Below, piece by piece: positions 63,648-64,000 of a stretch of 64,000 bases of DNA; the stretch's first letter is position 1, and every line of letters begins with the position of its first letter. A program made the position numbers and the translations under genes. Location of the stretch: assembly GCF_900110875.1 (NCBI RefSeq), contig NZ_FOFM01000002.1, forward strand, positions 124,001 through 188,000, given 5' to 3'. The stretch is from Pseudovibrio axinellae (GTDB taxonomy: Bacteria; Pseudomonadota; Alphaproteobacteria; Rhizobiales; Stappiaceae). A model generated the notes under the pieces. That model worked only from the letters and a program-made list of their open reading frames with translations. It ran no database searches and was not told the DNA's origin.

Positions 63648-64000
63648 TCAGGTGTTCCGCCGAACTTTACCAGAAGCTGTCTTACGCAACATCCAGGTTA
63701 CACTTTGGCTCTCTTTAACAGCAAGCGTGATTACGATTTGCTGTGTCTGCTGATGACCGAAGACATCAGAAAGGTAAATCGATTCTTCGACCGAGAACGC
63801 AAGTCCTTCAGCCGTAAATTCCCACGCCTCGCCATCAGCGCATTGCAAAACAGCAGCATCGCCCATCGGCAACATCGAGCATGTTACACGTGGGTGGAGG
63901 TGGAAACGGACCGTAACCTTCTCCTCCTGCTCTTTATCCTCATTAGGCTTAAACCGATCAATACCATCAAGCACCGTACCATCACGCGAGAGGGTTAGAT
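63648..64000 (-). CDS. Heparinase II/III-like protein, C-terminal part (cut by window edge)
   Basis: The visible 117 codons encode a beta-sandwich C-terminus, from LTLSRDGTVLDGIDRFKP through VRFHLHPRV and GDAAVLQCADGEAWEF to VTWMLRKTASGK. This matches the end of the heparinase II/III family, and such a gene immediately before purH is a familiar alphaproteobacterial arrangement. The catalytic alpha-helical domain lies outside the window, so substrate and activity cannot be judged. The frame is open to the window edge, with no start visible. Confidence 0.85.
   Translation of the reverse strand, partial: LTLSRDGTVLDGIDRFKPNEDKEQEEKVTVRFHLHPRVTCSMLPMGDAAVLQCADGEAWEFTAEGLAFSVEESIYLSDVFGHQQTQQIVITLAVKESQSVTWMLRKTASGKVRRNT

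Overview
The window reads as chromosomal DNA of a marine-type alphaproteobacterium. The gene content (split class I type cytochrome c maturation genes, metX-metW, a SAM-II riboswitch on metZ, the tandem-domain dCTP deaminase, PhaR/PhaA/PhaB, a heparinase-like gene next to purH) is characteristic of the class. The moderate GC and individual protein sequences remind me of Pseudovibrio and the Stappiaceae, but the genus is an inference from memory, not a database match. Almost all of the window is ordinary housekeeping and metabolic sequence; there is no phage, transposase, CRISPR array, tRNA or rRNA that I can recognise.

Layout, left to right. 0-5.4 kb: the start of folP (cut by the window edge), a Bcr/CflA-type drug exporter, an AraC regulator divergent from a small cupin-like gene with a perfect palindrome between them, and typA. 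5.4-6.1 kb: a palindromic repeat followed by copy 1 of a structured element. 6.1-12.5 kb: sodC, tyrA-hisC, and the methionine pair metX-metW. 12.5-22.2 kb: gloB, a DUF985 cupin, argG, a MAPEG protein, a YcaQ-like protein, metZ behind a SAM-II riboswitch, dCTP deaminase, a YigZ-family protein and a small gene behind a sigma-54 promoter. 22.3-29.9 kb: gamma-glutamyltransferase, a GlcG/HbpS-type gene broken by a stop codon, a HAD hydrolase, an isoprenylcysteine-methyltransferase-like membrane protein, then phaR / phaA / phaB for polyhydroxyalkanoate supply and its regulation, and a LysE exporter. 30-33.5 kb: rpmF, mtgA, and the peroxide-response group oxyR / ahpC-ahpD. 33.6-44 kb: cfa, a prenyl synthase, several hydrolases and repair enzymes, gluQ, an AEC transporter, a soluble hybrid histidine kinase, PAP2 phosphatase, LMW protein tyrosine phosphatase, phhB and a TusA-like protein. 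45-47 kb: the nitrogen pair glnK-amtB. 47-58 kb: an ATP-grasp protein, an NTF2-like protein, a CDF metal exporter, DUF1223, ccmG-ccmD-ccmC and ccmB-ccmA, and acnA. 57.6-58.3 kb: copy 2 of the repeat plus structured element. 58.3-64 kb: two acetyltransferases, a Tat-exported beta carbonic anhydrase, a GT-C glycosyltransferase, purH and the 3' end of a heparinase II/III-like gene.

The most interesting signal is the element present at about 5681-6126 and 57821-58268. The two copies lie 52 kb apart in the same orientation, each between the end of a plus-strand housekeeping gene (typA, acnA) and the end of a minus-strand gene. They are nearly identical except for one 29-base segment. There 14 of 29 bases differ, yet both copies fold into the same 12-pair helix through paired and wobble-compatible changes. 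The wobble pairs I found make sense only for a plus-strand transcript. This points to a structured non-coding RNA that I cannot assign to a known family. Other items worth attention are the SAM-II riboswitch with a terminator-like platform, the sigma-54 promoter on a gene of unknown function, an OxyR lacking the usual second redox cysteine, the nonsense mutation in the HbpS-like gene, and palindromic candidate operators.
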